Shown here: positions 1 to 8,754 of the stretch, piece after piece
Layout: each line of letters begins with the position of its first letter
Position numbering within the stretch: the stretch's first letter is position 1
Source of the DNA: Methanomicrobiaceae archaeon
GTDB taxonomy: Archaea > Halobacteriota > Methanomicrobia > Methanomicrobiales > Methanomicrobiaceae
DNA length: 64,000 nt
Direction: 5' to 3'
NCBI GenBank assembly: GCA_016926855.1
Contig: JAFGNT010000006.1
Location: 32,943 to 96,942, forward strand
Position numbers and translations under genes: made by a program
The notes under the pieces: generated by a model
What the model saw: only the letters and a program-made list of their open reading frames with translations
The model's database searches: none
Told to the model about the DNA's origin: nothing

Positions 1-286
1 TGAGCACGGGAAACCGGGCGCACCCGATCCTGCAGGGGAAGTTATAAAAAAATAAGAGAGAGAGACCCACGACGGGGAGGCGTGGCGGATACCGGCCCCG
101 TTCATCCGGCTCTGCCCCGGTTTCTTGCCTGCGAACATAGATTTTTACCTTTTCTAAAAAGAGAAGTACAGTAAACAGACACCGGAGGATCTGCATCGCA
201 GGGAATTGGGCCAGGCAATCCGGTTTCAAACAGGCAGTCTTTTCAGGTGTGATTTCGAAAAATTGTGGAAGCGGGAGTCTGATACG
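1..286. other. Window edge and leader upstream of hypC
   Basis: Positions 2-55 (plus strand) are open and end in TAA, so they could be the last codons of a gene entering from the left. A second plus-strand frame is also open to about 46, so the edge gene cannot be identified. The rest is non-coding as far as I can see. A weak AT-rich stretch near 140-165 could hold the promoter of the hyp cluster. Confidence 0.3.
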
Positions 287-511
287 ATGTGCATCGCAGT
301 GCCGGCGGAAGTGCTGGAAATAAAAGAGGGAAATATCGGCGTCGTCGACTACGGTGACCTGCAGCAGGAGGTCCGCCTGGATCTCGTCGATGTCCGTGTA
401 GGGGAATTTGTCCTCGTCCATGTGGGATTTGCCATTCAGAAACTGAGCAGGGAAGAGGCGCTCCAGACCCGCGAGATCTTCCGGCAGGTCTACGCTGCGA
501 TGGAGGAGTAA
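287..511 (+). CDS. hypC: Hydrogenase maturation chaperone HypC/HypG
   Basis: A 74-residue protein starting MCIAVPAEV. The Cys right after the initiator Met is the residue HypC proteins use to bind HypD and the hydrogenase large-subunit precursor while the Fe(CN)2CO group is delivered. An in-frame start exists at 206, but family length and the conserved MC start favour 287, which has a GGAG ribosome site about 10 nt upstream. The stop overlaps the hypA start by one base. It heads hypC-hypA-hypE, whose likely clients include the [NiFe] hydrogenase encoded at 40.8-49 kb. No hypB, hypD or hypF lies in the window. Confidence 0.93.
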   Translation: MCIAVPAEVLEIKEGNIGVVDYGDLQQEVRLDLVDVRVGEFVLVHVGFAIQKLSREEALQTREIFRQVYAAMEE

Positions 512-852
512 TGCACGAGTACACCATCGCATACGACATCTATGCGACGGCCCGCCGTGCAGCCCTCGACAACCGGGCAACCGAAGTGAAAAAGGTATAC
601 GTGGACGTCGGCGAGATGTCCATGGTCAATCCCGAGCAGGTTGTATTCCTTTTCGGGACATTCGGCGAAGAGGACCACCTTTTTGCCGGAACTGTCCTTG
701 AATGCCGGAATGTCCCGGCAGAAACACGCTGCGACTGCGGCTACGAGGGAACGGAACGCTATGTCTGCCCCGTATGCGGAAAACTCCCGCAGATCACCCG
801 GGGAATGGAAATTAGGGTCACCAATATTGAAATCGAAGTGGATGAAGCATGA
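511..852 (+). CDS. hypA: Hydrogenase nickel-insertion protein HypA
   Basis: A 113-residue HypA. The N-terminal Met-His-Glu is the nickel-binding motif. The zinc-binding loop is formed by C74 and C76 (CDC) and C86 and C89 (CPVC). HypA delivers Ni to the hydrogenase large-subunit precursor, normally together with the GTPase HypB, which is not in this window. It overlaps hypC by one base and hypE by four, so the three genes should be translated from one mRNA. Confidence 0.95.
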   Translation: MHEYTIAYDIYATARRAALDNRATEVKKVYVDVGEMSMVNPEQVVFLFGTFGEEDHLFAGTVLECRNVPAETRCDCGYEGTERYVCPVCGKLPQITRGMEIRVTNIEIEVDEA

Positions 853-1844
853 AAGTCAATCTGATGCACGGCGCCGGCGGGGAAGTAATGGGGGAACTGC
901 TCGGGACACTCACCAAATTTACCCACAACAATGCCGGGGGTATCGGCCTCGAAGCACTGGACGACGGAGCGGTGTTCCCTCTCGGCGGCCAGAATATCGT
1001 GTTCACCACGGACTCGCATGTGGTGAAGCCGATCTTTTTTCCGGGAGGCGATATCGGCCGCATCGCCGTCTCCGGCACGGTCAATGATCTCGCGATGATG
1101 GGAGGGCGGCCCATAGCGCTCTCCTGCGGCATGCTCATCGAAGAAGGATTTGAGGTATCCGACCTGGAGCGCATCGTCGCCTCGATGGACGAGGCGCTCG
1201 GTGAGTGCGGTGCGGCGCTCGTGACCGGCGATACGAAGGTACTGGAGAAAGGGGCGCTTGACGGCATCGCCATCAACACGTCAGGCATCGGGGTGGCCGC
1301 ACGTCCGGTACGGGACAGCGGCCTTGTGCCCGGCGACGTGATTATCGTCAGTGGAACGCTGGGCGATCACGGCCTCGCCATCATGGCGCACCGGGAAGGG
1401 TTTGATCTCGGTGAGCAGATCCTCTCCGATGTCGCCCCCCTCTGGACTCTTGTCGAGCAGGCACTCGGTGCGGGCGACATTCACGCGATGAAAGACCCGA
1501 CACGGGGCGGATTTGCGAACGCCATCAACGAGATGGCACGAAAGAGCGGTGTCTGCATCAGGATCCGGGAGGAGGCGCTCCCGATCCGGCGAAGTGTCCG
1601 GAGTGCCGGGGAGATGCTCGGCATCGATCCCCTTGACGTGGCAAACGAGGGAAAAGTCGTAATGGGAGTCGATGCCGGAGACGCGACCGCTGTCCTGCAG
1701 GCGCTCAAGAGCCACCGGTACGGCAGGGATGCCGTCATCGTCGGAACCGTCACCGAAGGGCGGCATGTTATCATGGAGACGGCAATCGGCGGGGAACGGT
1801 TTATCGAACCGCCGGTGGGCGATCCGGTCCCACGGGTCTGCTGA
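849..1844 (+). CDS. hypE: Hydrogenase maturation protein HypE (carbamoyl dehydratase)
   Basis: A 331-residue member of the PurM/AIR-synthase fold. HypE dehydrates the thiocarbamate on its own C-terminal cysteine to make the cyanide ligand of the [NiFe] centre. The protein starts with MHGAGGEVM, has the ATP-binding TDSHVV and GGDIGRIAVSGTVNDLAMMG segments, and ends in PRVC, so the catalytic C-terminal Cys is intact. The start overlaps hypA by four bases (ATGA). Length is normal for the family. Confidence 0.96.
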   Translation: MKVNLMHGAGGEVMGELLGTLTKFTHNNAGGIGLEALDDGAVFPLGGQNIVFTTDSHVVKPIFFPGGDIGRIAVSGTVNDLAMMGGRPIALSCGMLIEEGFEVSDLERIVASMDEALGECGAALVTGDTKVLEKGALDGIAINTSGIGVAARPVRDSGLVPGDVIIVSGTLGDHGLAIMAHREGFDLGEQILSDVAPLWTLVEQALGAGDIHAMKDPTRGGFANAINEMARKSGVCIRIREEALPIRRSVRSAGEMLGIDPLDVANEGKVVMGVDAGDATAVLQALKSHRYGRDAVIVGTVTEGRHVIMETAIGGERFIEPPVGDPVPRVC

Positions 1845-1886
1845 CGGGCCGGACCGGCGGCGTCCGGCAGGGCGCACCCGACCACA

Positions 1887-1899
1887 CCTTTTTATAAAC
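1887..1899 (+). promoter_or_regulatory. TATA-like box before the GNAT gene
   Basis: An AT-rich TTTTTATAAA element lies about 36 nt before the ATG at 1929. Transcription would then start near 1920, leaving a short leader with GGAG just before the ATG. Confidence 0.4.
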
Positions 1900-1928
1900 G
1901 CGAACTCTATGTGCGACATGGAGAGCAG

Positions 1929-2372
1929 ATGCACGGGTCCGGACGATTCGACATACGGCAGGTAGAGTCATGGGATGCCGGGGAAATCGCGGACCTCTAC
2001 CGGGAAGGGGGATGGTGGCACGAGGAATGGGATCCCGGCGGCCTGCAGGCCCTCATCTCGGGGAGTTTTTCATTTGTCGTTGCGGTTGATCGCGAAAGCG
2101 GACGGGCCGTCGGTATGGGCCGGGTCATCTCGGACGGCGTTTCGGACGCGTATATCCAGGATCTCGTCGTCCGTGCCGCCTGCCGCGGACAGGGAATCGG
2201 AGAGTCAATTCTCTTGAGGCTTGTCCGTGCATGCACTGACGCGGGCATCTCGTGGATTGCGCTGATTGCAGAGCCTGAAACCGAAAGTTTTTACCGTTCC
2301 CGCGGATTTTTGGTGATGGAAGGATACACGCCAATGAAATTTGGCGGAGATGACGATGCATGCTTACAGTAA
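1929..2372 (+). CDS. GNAT-family N-acetyltransferase
   Basis: About 147 residues with the GNAT fold. The acetyl-CoA pyrophosphate-binding motif is RGQGIG within VRAACRGQGIGESILLR, followed by the typical C-terminal ESFYRSRGF. The substrate is unknown. A GTG at 1911 is also in frame. I prefer the ATG at 1929 because a GGAG motif sits just before it and the TATA-like box at 1887 would start transcription near 1920. It overlaps the following DUF2156 gene by 13 bases, so they are probably co-transcribed. Confidence 0.85.
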   Translation: MHGSGRFDIRQVESWDAGEIADLYREGGWWHEEWDPGGLQALISGSFSFVVAVDRESGRAVGMGRVISDGVSDAYIQDLVVRAACRGQGIGESILLRLVRACTDAGISWIALIAEPETESFYRSRGFLVMEGYTPMKFGGDDDACLQ

Positions 2373-3262
2373 ACGACTTCACACCCGTAACCCTCTCCGA
2401 CCGCGACACATTCACCCGCCATTACCGGAAATATCCCCAGGAACACAGTGATAATGCGTTTTCCAACATGGTCTGCTGGAACCACTATGCCGATTACCGG
2501 TTCGCACAGGTAAAAAACACCATCATTATATCCAGCACCGTCGATGGCCAGACATCATTTCGGACCCCCATTGGACCTCGGGATCCCGGATTGCTCAGGG
2601 AGGTCCTCCGCCTCGCCGCGTCGGACGGCGGGGAGAATCCCTTCTCTATCTTCGGTTCCGCGGCAAAAGAATGGGTGGCGAGCCAGTATCCGGCGATGAC
2701 ACTCTACCCGGACAGGGATTATTACGACTATGTCTACGCAACGGCAGATCTTGCCCGGCTCCCGGGAAAGAAATACCTCTCGATTCGCCGCCAGCTCAAT
2801 AAATTCAGGAAGAACTGTGTCTACCAGATCGAACACATCACACGGGAGAATATCGGGGATCTCCATGAATTCCTCCTGAAGTGGTGCGAATGGAAACATT
2901 GTGATGAAAAGCCGGTTCTTTCCCACGAAAAGGATGCGGTGTTCTATGCGATGGACCATTTCTTCGATTTGGAACTCTCGGCAGTCGTCATCCGTGTCAA
3001 AGGGACAATTGCCGGCATGGCCATATTCGACGAACTCAACAGCGAAACAGCCGTCGTCCACTTTGAAAAGGGCCTTCCCGACTGCGAGGGCATTTACAAA
3101 GGAGTTAATCAGGAGACCGCACATATCCTGTTTGACCGCTACCGCTACATCAACCGGGAATCAGACCTTGGTCTGCCGGGGCTGCGGGAGGCGAAAATGA
3201 GATACCATCCCGATCATCTTGTCGAGGTCTGGTATGCAAAAAAAGATGAAATCCGGGTCTGA
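2360..3262 (+). CDS. DUF2156 protein (lysyl-phosphatidylglycerol synthase-like acyltransferase fold)
   Basis: A 300-residue cytosolic protein resembling the DUF2156/LPG-synthase C-terminal domain, a double GNAT-like fold. Recognisable segments are the N-terminal FTRHYRKYPQEHSDNAFSNM, the central KKYLSIRRQLNKFRK, and VHFEKGLPDCEGIYKGVNQE, where the aminoacyl-tRNA or acyl donor is thought to bind. No membrane segments are seen, so it is not a full lysyl-PG flippase/synthase. The substrate is not known. It overlaps the preceding GNAT gene. Confidence 0.75.
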   Translation: MLTVNDFTPVTLSDRDTFTRHYRKYPQEHSDNAFSNMVCWNHYADYRFAQVKNTIIISSTVDGQTSFRTPIGPRDPGLLREVLRLAASDGGENPFSIFGSAAKEWVASQYPAMTLYPDRDYYDYVYATADLARLPGKKYLSIRRQLNKFRKNCVYQIEHITRENIGDLHEFLLKWCEWKHCDEKPVLSHEKDAVFYAMDHFFDLELSAVVIRVKGTIAGMAIFDELNSETAVVHFEKGLPDCEGIYKGVNQETAHILFDRYRYINRESDLGLPGLREAKMRYHPDHLVEVWYAKKDEIRV

Positions 3263-3315
3263 TATGGACAGGCAGGAGAGACCGGACGGCACAGGAAGGG
3301 ACCGGTGAGAGATTC

Positions 3316-4587
3316 ATGAAATCTGCGGCTGATCTGCTGATGAAAAATGTGATGATTCCCGGAGGGCGCATCGCCGATATCTCCATCCGGGACGGCGTTG
3401 TCGCCCATGTAGGTGCAGGTCTCCGGGCGGATACCGTCATTGACGCAGCCGGATATCTCTGTCTCCCGGGAGGCGTTGACATGCACGTGCATATGCGGGG
3501 CGGCGTGCAGGCGCAGAAGGAGACGTGGGCAACCGGCAGCAGGAGTGCACTGGCGGGGGGAGGGACGGTCGTCATCGACCAGCCGAACCAGATACCCCCG
3601 GTGGCCGATATTCCCACGCTGGAGGCCAGGATCCGGGAAGCGAAACAGGAATCGCTCTGCAACTTCGGCATTAACGGGGCCGTGTCGCGGAATGCCGATA
3701 TCGAAGGGATGTGGAGATCCGGCGTCACGGCCTTCGGTGAAACATTCGCCGCACCATCCAGCTACGGGGAGGCAATCGGCCACGACGAGCTCGCTTCCGT
3801 GCTCGGAAGGATCCGGCCGCTCGGCGGACTGGTGACCATCCATGCGGAAGACGTGCTTATCGGCATGGACGATTCATTGCCCGCCCACAATGCGCTCCGC
3901 ACGGGAACCGGTGAAGCGCAGGCGGTCGCCCGTATCGTGGCACTGGCACCGGAAGGCATGGCACTTCATTTCTGTCACCTCTCCTGTATCCACTCCATCG
4001 ATGCCGCCCTCGGCACCATCGAAGTGACTCCCCATCACCTCTTCCTCTCCTACGAGATGTTTGCTGATGATGACGGGCGCGTAAAGGTCAATCCACCGCT
4101 CAGGCGGGAGAAGGCACGCAGCAAGGTCTGGTCGCGATGGGAACGGATCGATGTCATCGCCTCGGATCATGCGCCGCATACCCTCGCCGAGAAATCCGGG
4201 GCGTTTGCCGATGCGCCCTCCGGCATTCCCGGTGTCGAAACCATGATCCCCCTGCTGCTTGCCGCCATGCTGGAGGGACGGATATCGCTTGCGTCCCTCG
4301 CGGACAAGACATCATATACGCCCTGCAGACTGCTCGGCATTCCGTGTGCGGGATTTGTTCCCGGATGCCGGGCGGATTGTGCAGTGTACCCCCGCGAGGC
4401 ACATCGTGTGGACGCCGACGCATTGCACAGCAGGGCAGGGTGGACGCCGTACGAGGGAATGGCCGCGGTCTTTCCCGAGTATGTGATCATGAACGGTGAG
4501 ATCTCCTTCCATGACGGGGAATTCCCGGGATCTCCCGGCGCCTGGATACCGGGGCGTGGTTATATGGGGGATCAGCCCCAGATATGA
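3316..4587 (+). CDS. pyrC: Dihydroorotase
   Basis: A 423-residue amidohydrolase. DMHVHMR near residues 56-62 supplies the first two metal-binding His, VTIHAED and LHFCHLSC give later ligands, and ASDHAPHT carries the catalytic Asp. It catalyses reversible cyclisation of carbamoyl aspartate to dihydroorotate in pyrimidine synthesis. Related genes pyrE, carA and carB lie elsewhere in the window. The start has GGTGAGAG about 6 nt upstream. Hydantoinase or allantoinase activity cannot be excluded from sequence, but the archaeal dihydroorotase pattern fits best. Confidence 0.88.
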   Translation: MKSAADLLMKNVMIPGGRIADISIRDGVVAHVGAGLRADTVIDAAGYLCLPGGVDMHVHMRGGVQAQKETWATGSRSALAGGGTVVIDQPNQIPPVADIPTLEARIREAKQESLCNFGINGAVSRNADIEGMWRSGVTAFGETFAAPSSYGEAIGHDELASVLGRIRPLGGLVTIHAEDVLIGMDDSLPAHNALRTGTGEAQAVARIVALAPEGMALHFCHLSCIHSIDAALGTIEVTPHHLFLSYEMFADDDGRVKVNPPLRREKARSKVWSRWERIDVIASDHAPHTLAEKSGAFADAPSGIPGVETMIPLLLAAMLEGRISLASLADKTSYTPCRLLGIPCAGFVPGCRADCAVYPREAHRVDADALHSRAGWTPYEGMAAVFPEYVIMNGEISFHDGEFPGSPGAWIPGRGYMGDQPQI

Positions 4588-4778
4588 TCTGCCGATACAG
4601 CGCACCACATAGGTCCCCGGGCGATCGATTGACAGATGTCTGGATATGAACCATGGGACAACCCGGGTGCGCGACAGGCACGCCCGGCAGGGTAAAAACG
4701 GGTGAAGAACGGCACCATGCCACTTATGATCCCTGTTTGTTAATGCCGGGCGATATTCACATTTTCCACCTCCCGGAT

Positions 4779-5126
4779 ATGACCGAAAATTCTCTTGCCG
4801 ATGCACTATCCGAAGCCGAAGGAGGAGTAATCCTCACTATCGAAGTATCCGCCGGTGCCAAGAAGGAACGGTTTCCCGCTGGATACAATGAGTGGCGGCG
4901 ATCAATACAGTGCCATGTCCGGCCCCCTCCGGTTGAGGGGAAGGCAAATAGTGCGGTCATCAGGTGCGTATCCGCGGCCACCGGCATTCCCAAACGGGAT
5001 ATCTCACTTTTAAGCGGCGCCACATCGACGGTGAAGCGGATCATGATCACCGGCATCAGCCGTGAGGAGCTGCTTGCACGACTGTCATCGGACTCCTGCC
5101 GGAACAGGGACACCGGTCCCGATTGA
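4779..5126 (+). CDS. DUF167 (YggU) family protein
   Basis: About 115 residues. The core VILTIEVSAGAKKERFPAG, VRPPPVEGKANSAVIR and SLLSGATSTVKRIMI is the DUF167/YggU signature, a small alpha/beta fold of unknown function widespread in archaea. Starts at 4743 and 4653 are also in frame. The chosen start gives the usual family N-terminus, but no good ribosome site marks any of them. The preceding 191 bases (4588-4778) hold no other gene that I can support. Confidence 0.75.
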   Translation: MTENSLADALSEAEGGVILTIEVSAGAKKERFPAGYNEWRRSIQCHVRPPPVEGKANSAVIRCVSAATGIPKRDISLLSGATSTVKRIMITGISREELLARLSSDSCRNRDTGPD

Positions 5127-5237
5127 GGAGGCAGGCGAGTGAATGGCCGTTAAATGGAAGGTATTTCCTTCTGCGATATATGCAGTGCATTTGTTTATAT
5201 AATTGCAGTAATAATATACGATTGCCTTATGTACAGG

Positions 5238-5249
5238 TTTATTTATATT
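5238..5249 (+). promoter_or_regulatory. TATA box for dnaG
   Basis: TTTATTTATATT lies about 53 nt before the dnaG ATG. Transcription from near 5270 would give a leader containing the strong GGAGGTGA ribosome site at about 5282. Confidence 0.55.
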
Positions 5250-5296
5250 CACCGGCAGATCCGTTCTGGCATGGGTAAACCTGGAGGTGACATTCC

Positions 5297-6529
5297 ATGT
5301 ATTCACCGGAAACTACCAAGTACCTTATCCATATTTACCTTGAAGCAGAGGGGGTGGTCGAGAAATCTGATGTAGTTGGCGCCATATTCGGCCAGACTGA
5401 AGGATTACTCGGCGAAGACCTGGATCTGCGAGATCTCCAGCGGACAGGCAGGGTAGGGCGGATCGACGTCCAGACTACCAGCAGGAAGGGGGAGACAAAA
5501 GGAGAGATTTTGATCTCTTCATCGCTCGACAAGGCCGAAACGGCACTCCTCTCCGCATCACTTGAGACCATCGACCGCGTCGGCCCCTGCAACGCCCGCG
5601 TTTCTGTCGAACGGATCGAAGATATCCGTATTACAAAACGGAGAAAGATACTGGAACGGGCGAAGGAAATCCTGCTCGAACATTTCGATGAGGGAACGAT
5701 AAACTCGAACGAACTGCTTGACCTCGTCCGCGAACAGACGCGGATCGAGAAAGTCGGTATTGTCGGCGAGGAAAAACTTCCGGCCGGGCCGAATGTCATG
5801 GAGTCGGATGCCATCATCGTGGTTGAAGGGCGGGCGGATGTCATCAACCTGCTCCGTTACGGTATAAAGAATGCGGTGGCGGTGGAAGGCACCAATGTGC
5901 CCGATACCATCATCACACTGTGCGAAACCAAGACAGCCACTGCATTTCTCGACGGGGACCGCGGAGGCGACCTGATACTCTCCGAGCTCCTGCAGACTAC
6001 GGATATCGATTTTGTGGCCTTTGCCCGGCGTGGCAGGAGTGTCGAGGCGATGTCGCGAAAGGAGATCGTCAAGGCTCTCCGGAATAAAGTGCCGGTTGAG
6101 TTTATTGCCGATGTAAAACGGGAAGGAGAACAGGAAAAACCCGCCCGCCGCCCCATCCCGCCGATCGTGGCAGTGGGAGAGGATGTCAGGGGGGTGAGTC
6201 CGGAAGAAGGAAGGGAAACGGCACGAACGGGTGAAGAGCCGCGGACAGAGGTCCATACGCTCAGAAACCACTTTACAGAGGTGGAAGGACACCATATTGC
6301 CCGTTTTCTCTCCCCGGAGTACACGGTGATCCGCGAGTCGCGCGCAGATGACGCCGAACAGGAGATACCGGAAATTGAAGGCGACGTATCCGGAATTGTC
6401 ATAGATTCAGTAGTGGACCAGCGAATGCTCGACCTGATTGCGGGAAAGGGAATGGAGTACGTCGCCGCACGTGATTTCACAGGAATTATAAAAAAGCCGG
6501 TATCTACACGGCTTCTGCGAATAATTTAA
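5297..6529 (+). CDS. dnaG: Archaeal DnaG-type primase
   Basis: A 410-residue archaeal DnaG. An N-terminal archaeal domain (MYSPETTKYLIHIYLEAEG) precedes a TOPRIM domain with E177 in IVVEGRADV and the acidic pair in FLDGDRGG (219-224). Unlike bacterial DnaG it has no N-terminal zinc finger. In archaea DnaG makes short RNA and is also reported as an exosome subunit. The C-terminal third (about 275-345) is a variable, charged linker. GGAGGTGA sits 8 nt before the ATG. Confidence 0.95.
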   Translation: MYSPETTKYLIHIYLEAEGVVEKSDVVGAIFGQTEGLLGEDLDLRDLQRTGRVGRIDVQTTSRKGETKGEILISSSLDKAETALLSASLETIDRVGPCNARVSVERIEDIRITKRRKILERAKEILLEHFDEGTINSNELLDLVREQTRIEKVGIVGEEKLPAGPNVMESDAIIVVEGRADVINLLRYGIKNAVAVEGTNVPDTIITLCETKTATAFLDGDRGGDLILSELLQTTDIDFVAFARRGRSVEAMSRKEIVKALRNKVPVEFIADVKREGEQEKPARRPIPPIVAVGEDVRGVSPEEGRETARTGEEPRTEVHTLRNHFTEVEGHHIARFLSPEYTVIRESRADDAEQEIPEIEGDVSGIVIDSVVDQRMLDLIAGKGMEYVAARDFTGIIKKPVSTRLLRII

Positions 6530-6542
6530 AGCATTGCCATGC

Positions 6543-6556
6543 ATATTTATTTATAC
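6543..6556 (+). promoter_or_regulatory. TATA box for the UPF0058 gene
   Basis: ATATTTATTTATAC lies about 45 nt before the next ATG. The implied leader contains GAGGAGG near 6577-6584. Confidence 0.5.
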
Positions 6557-6594
6557 ACATTTTTCTCAGTCTTAGAGAGGAGGACGAAGATACC

Positions 6595-6879
6595 ATGCAC
6601 AAGGAAGAATTGATCACCCTTCACCAGGTAATGGCGGAAATCAAGGACTTTTTTGAAGACAACAATCCAAAATCGTCGTTTTCTGACTACTACTCCCTTA
6701 GTGTGGAGCCAAACCAGCTCCATAAAAGTAAAATGGAGCATAAACATGCCATTTTTGTGCTTGGTCAGGAGATTGCCGAGGCAATGAAAGAAGTCGAGTA
6801 TTCGGCATCCGCGAGGATCGCAGCACGGATGAAAGAACTCGCCCGGAAGACCGAGAAAGAAATCGAATACATTCATTAA
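6595..6879 (+). CDS. UPF0058 family protein
   Basis: A 94-residue, helix-rich, charged protein matching the archaeal UPF0058 family, from the N-terminal MHKEELITLHQVMAEIKDFF through LSVEPNQLHKSKMEHKHAIF to a C-terminal EKEIEYIH. The function is unknown. It has its own TATA box and a GAGGAGG ribosome site, so it is probably monocistronic. A T-rich terminator-like run follows the stop. Confidence 0.85.
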   Translation: MHKEELITLHQVMAEIKDFFEDNNPKSSFSDYYSLSVEPNQLHKSKMEHKHAIFVLGQEIAEAMKEVEYSASARIAARMKELARKTEKEIEYIH

Positions 6880-6882
6880 TAC

Positions 6883-6889
6883 TTTTTTT
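6883..6889 (+). terminator. Oligo-T terminator after the UPF0058 gene
   Basis: A run of seven T begins four bases after the stop codon, the usual form of an archaeal intrinsic terminator. The opposite-strand gene ends at 6907, so this is a convergent boundary. Confidence 0.5.
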
Positions 6890-6906
6890 ACCGGTTCATT
6901 TCTGTT

Positions 6907-7704
6907 TCAGCCTTTTGTGTACTCCGTTTCCTGTTCTATGAGAAATTCAGCGAGATACTCGGGGATTGGCACACCCATGCAGTGCCAGTTCGGTGTGCCG
7001 TTCACCTCGAGCACGGTATACTCCCCGTCCCGGAGAAGCAGGTCCACACCGCAGTAGTCGATCCCGATGGCACCTGCTGCATCTGCGGCGATGGCGGCCA
7101 TCGGCGTATCGATCTCCACCGGCCTGCCGTGTCCCCCCTGATGGATGTTGTGGGCAAAGGAGTCCGACTGCCGCACAATCGCACCCCGGGCCTTCCCGTC
7201 GATAACGAATACCCGGAAGTCACGATCGTTTTCAATGTATTCCTGCAGGTACCAGGGGGGCTCTCCGAGTTCCTCTACCCGTGTAAAGGGAAAAATCCCG
7301 TTTCCATCGTAGCCGTACATCGGCTTGTAGACGGCCTTCCCGGTGCGGGACAGAAATGCCGCGGCATCAGCGGCCCGGGCCGTGAAGATGGTTTCCGGCG
7401 TCGGCACACCGTGCTTCATCAGGAGCGCTGTCGTGCGTGCCTTGCTTGCGCAGGTGGCAATCGCATCGGGAGTATTGACGACACGGTTGTCAAGCGACAG
7501 CACATTGAGAATCTCAAAATACGAATTCTCCTGCTTCATACCGCATACCCAGATTACATCCCCGCAGATACCGGAGTGAAGCGGTTCGGTGCCATCGAGA
7601 TCGAGGACCGAGAAAGTGGCCCCCCGCCGCCTGAGCTCTTGTATCACCGCACCGGTCGAGTCGTCGCCGGGTGTATCGGTGGGTTTTTTGATGATACGTA
7701 TCAT
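6907..7704 (-). CDS. RimK-type ATP-grasp alpha-L-glutamate ligase (MptN/CofF-like)
   Basis: A 265-residue ATP-grasp ligase of the RimK type. It has an N-terminal pre-ATP-grasp region, VYKPMYGYDGNGIFP for nucleotide binding, WYLQEYIENDRDFRVFVI, and the Mg-binding C-terminal GVDLLL...LEVNGTPNW. Methanogen homologues add glutamate to tetrahydromethanopterin (MptN, MJ0620) or coenzyme F420 (CofF). MJ0620 adjoins MJ0619, the tetraether synthase; a homologue of that enzyme lies one gene away here, which favours MptN. The sequence alone does not settle the acceptor. A TATATAT element at 7751 could be its promoter. Confidence 0.78.
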   Translation of the reverse strand: MIRIIKKPTDTPGDDSTGAVIQELRRRGATFSVLDLDGTEPLHSGICGDVIWVCGMKQENSYFEILNVLSLDNRVVNTPDAIATCASKARTTALLMKHGVPTPETIFTARAADAAAFLSRTGKAVYKPMYGYDGNGIFPFTRVEELGEPPWYLQEYIENDRDFRVFVIDGKARGAIVRQSDSFAHNIHQGGHGRPVEIDTPMAAIAADAAGAIGIDYCGVDLLLRDGEYTVLEVNGTPNWHCMGVPIPEYLAEFLIEQETEYTKG

Positions 7705-7787
7705 GAAAAGAGCCTCTGTGATAAGAGTTGTCTGTTCGCCTAAAAAAGGCTATATATCGGTTCACGGCCCGGCCGGAGATCTGAACG

Positions 7788-7795
7788 CTTATATC
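7788..7795 (+). promoter_or_regulatory. TATA box that helps choose the alanine dehydrogenase start
   Basis: CTTATATC is centred about 27 nt before the ATG at 7819, the spacing expected for a leaderless archaeal transcript. This makes 7819 a better start than the in-frame ATG at 7801. Confidence 0.5.
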
Positions 7796-7818
7796 TGCGG
7801 ATGCCGTATTCACGTTCC

Positions 7819-8754
7819 ATGAGATACCTCCAGTCCCCGGAAACCGGACTCACGTTTTCATCGGTCATCCCCGCCGTCGAACGTGCCTTTGAGAATCACT
7901 GCGAGGGCGAGGTGCAGATGCCCCCGAAGGTCTATGTGACATTCCCGAAGGGCGACTTCAGGACCATGCCCGCATATATCCCGGCACTCGACATCGCCGG
8001 TGTCAAGATCGTCAATGTGCACCCCGACAACCGGGCTGCAGGGCTGCCGACGGTGATGGCACTGACAGTCATCCTCGATATCGATACGGGAAAGCCTGTT
8101 GCGCTCCTCAACGCAACACGGCTCACCGACATGCGGACGGGGGCGGCGGGAGCGGTTGCGGCAAAGTATCTCGCCCCGAAACCCGATATTGTGCTTGGCC
8201 TGATCGGAAGCGGACGTCAGGCAGAGGCGCAACTGGAAGCCGTCTCGGAGGTATGCGCACTTCAGGAGTTCCGGGTCTGGTCGAGAGACGAGAAAAACGC
8301 GGAAGCGCTCATCTCCCGGTACCCGCAGTACGAGGGGAAAACCGGCAGCCTCGAAACTGTCTGTGACTGCGACGTACTGTGTACGACCACCCCGTCGCGC
8401 ACTCCGATCATCCGGGACAGCTGGATACGCGAGGGCACGCACATCAACGCCATCGGCGCCGATGCCCCCGGCAAGCAGGAACTCGACCCGGCGATCCTGC
8501 TCCGTGCCGGGGTATTTATCGACGATTACGCGCAGGCAACACATTCCGGGGAGATCAACGTTCCGGTATCGGAGGGATTATATGACCCGGCACTGATCCG
8601 GGGGACACTCGGTGAAGTCGTCTGTGGAAAGATCGGCCGGAAAAACGCGACCGAGATAACCGTCTTCGATTCGACGGGGCTCGCACTGCAGGACCTTGCA
8701 ATTGCCTCAATTGCGATGCAGGAGAACGGAGGCGTCGAACTCACGTTCCCCTGA
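7819..8754 (+). CDS. ala: Alanine dehydrogenase (ornithine cyclodeaminase/mu-crystallin family)
   Basis: About 311 residues of the ornithine cyclodeaminase/mu-crystallin family. It has QMPPKVYVTFPKGDFRTMPA, RTGAAGAVAAKYLA, the NAD-binding GLIGSGRQAEAQ, and THINAIGADAPGKQEL. These closely resemble the archaeal alanine dehydrogenase known from Archaeoglobus, which interconverts alanine with pyruvate plus ammonia. Ornithine cyclodeaminase is the main alternative. The 3' end overlaps the convergent radical SAM gene by 14 bases. Confidence 0.85.
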   Translation: MRYLQSPETGLTFSSVIPAVERAFENHCEGEVQMPPKVYVTFPKGDFRTMPAYIPALDIAGVKIVNVHPDNRAAGLPTVMALTVILDIDTGKPVALLNATRLTDMRTGAAGAVAAKYLAPKPDIVLGLIGSGRQAEAQLEAVSEVCALQEFRVWSRDEKNAEALISRYPQYEGKTGSLETVCDCDVLCTTTPSRTPIIRDSWIREGTHINAIGADAPGKQELDPAILLRAGVFIDDYAQATHSGEINVPVSEGLYDPALIRGTLGEVVCGKIGRKNATEITVFDSTGLALQDLAIASIAMQENGGVELTFP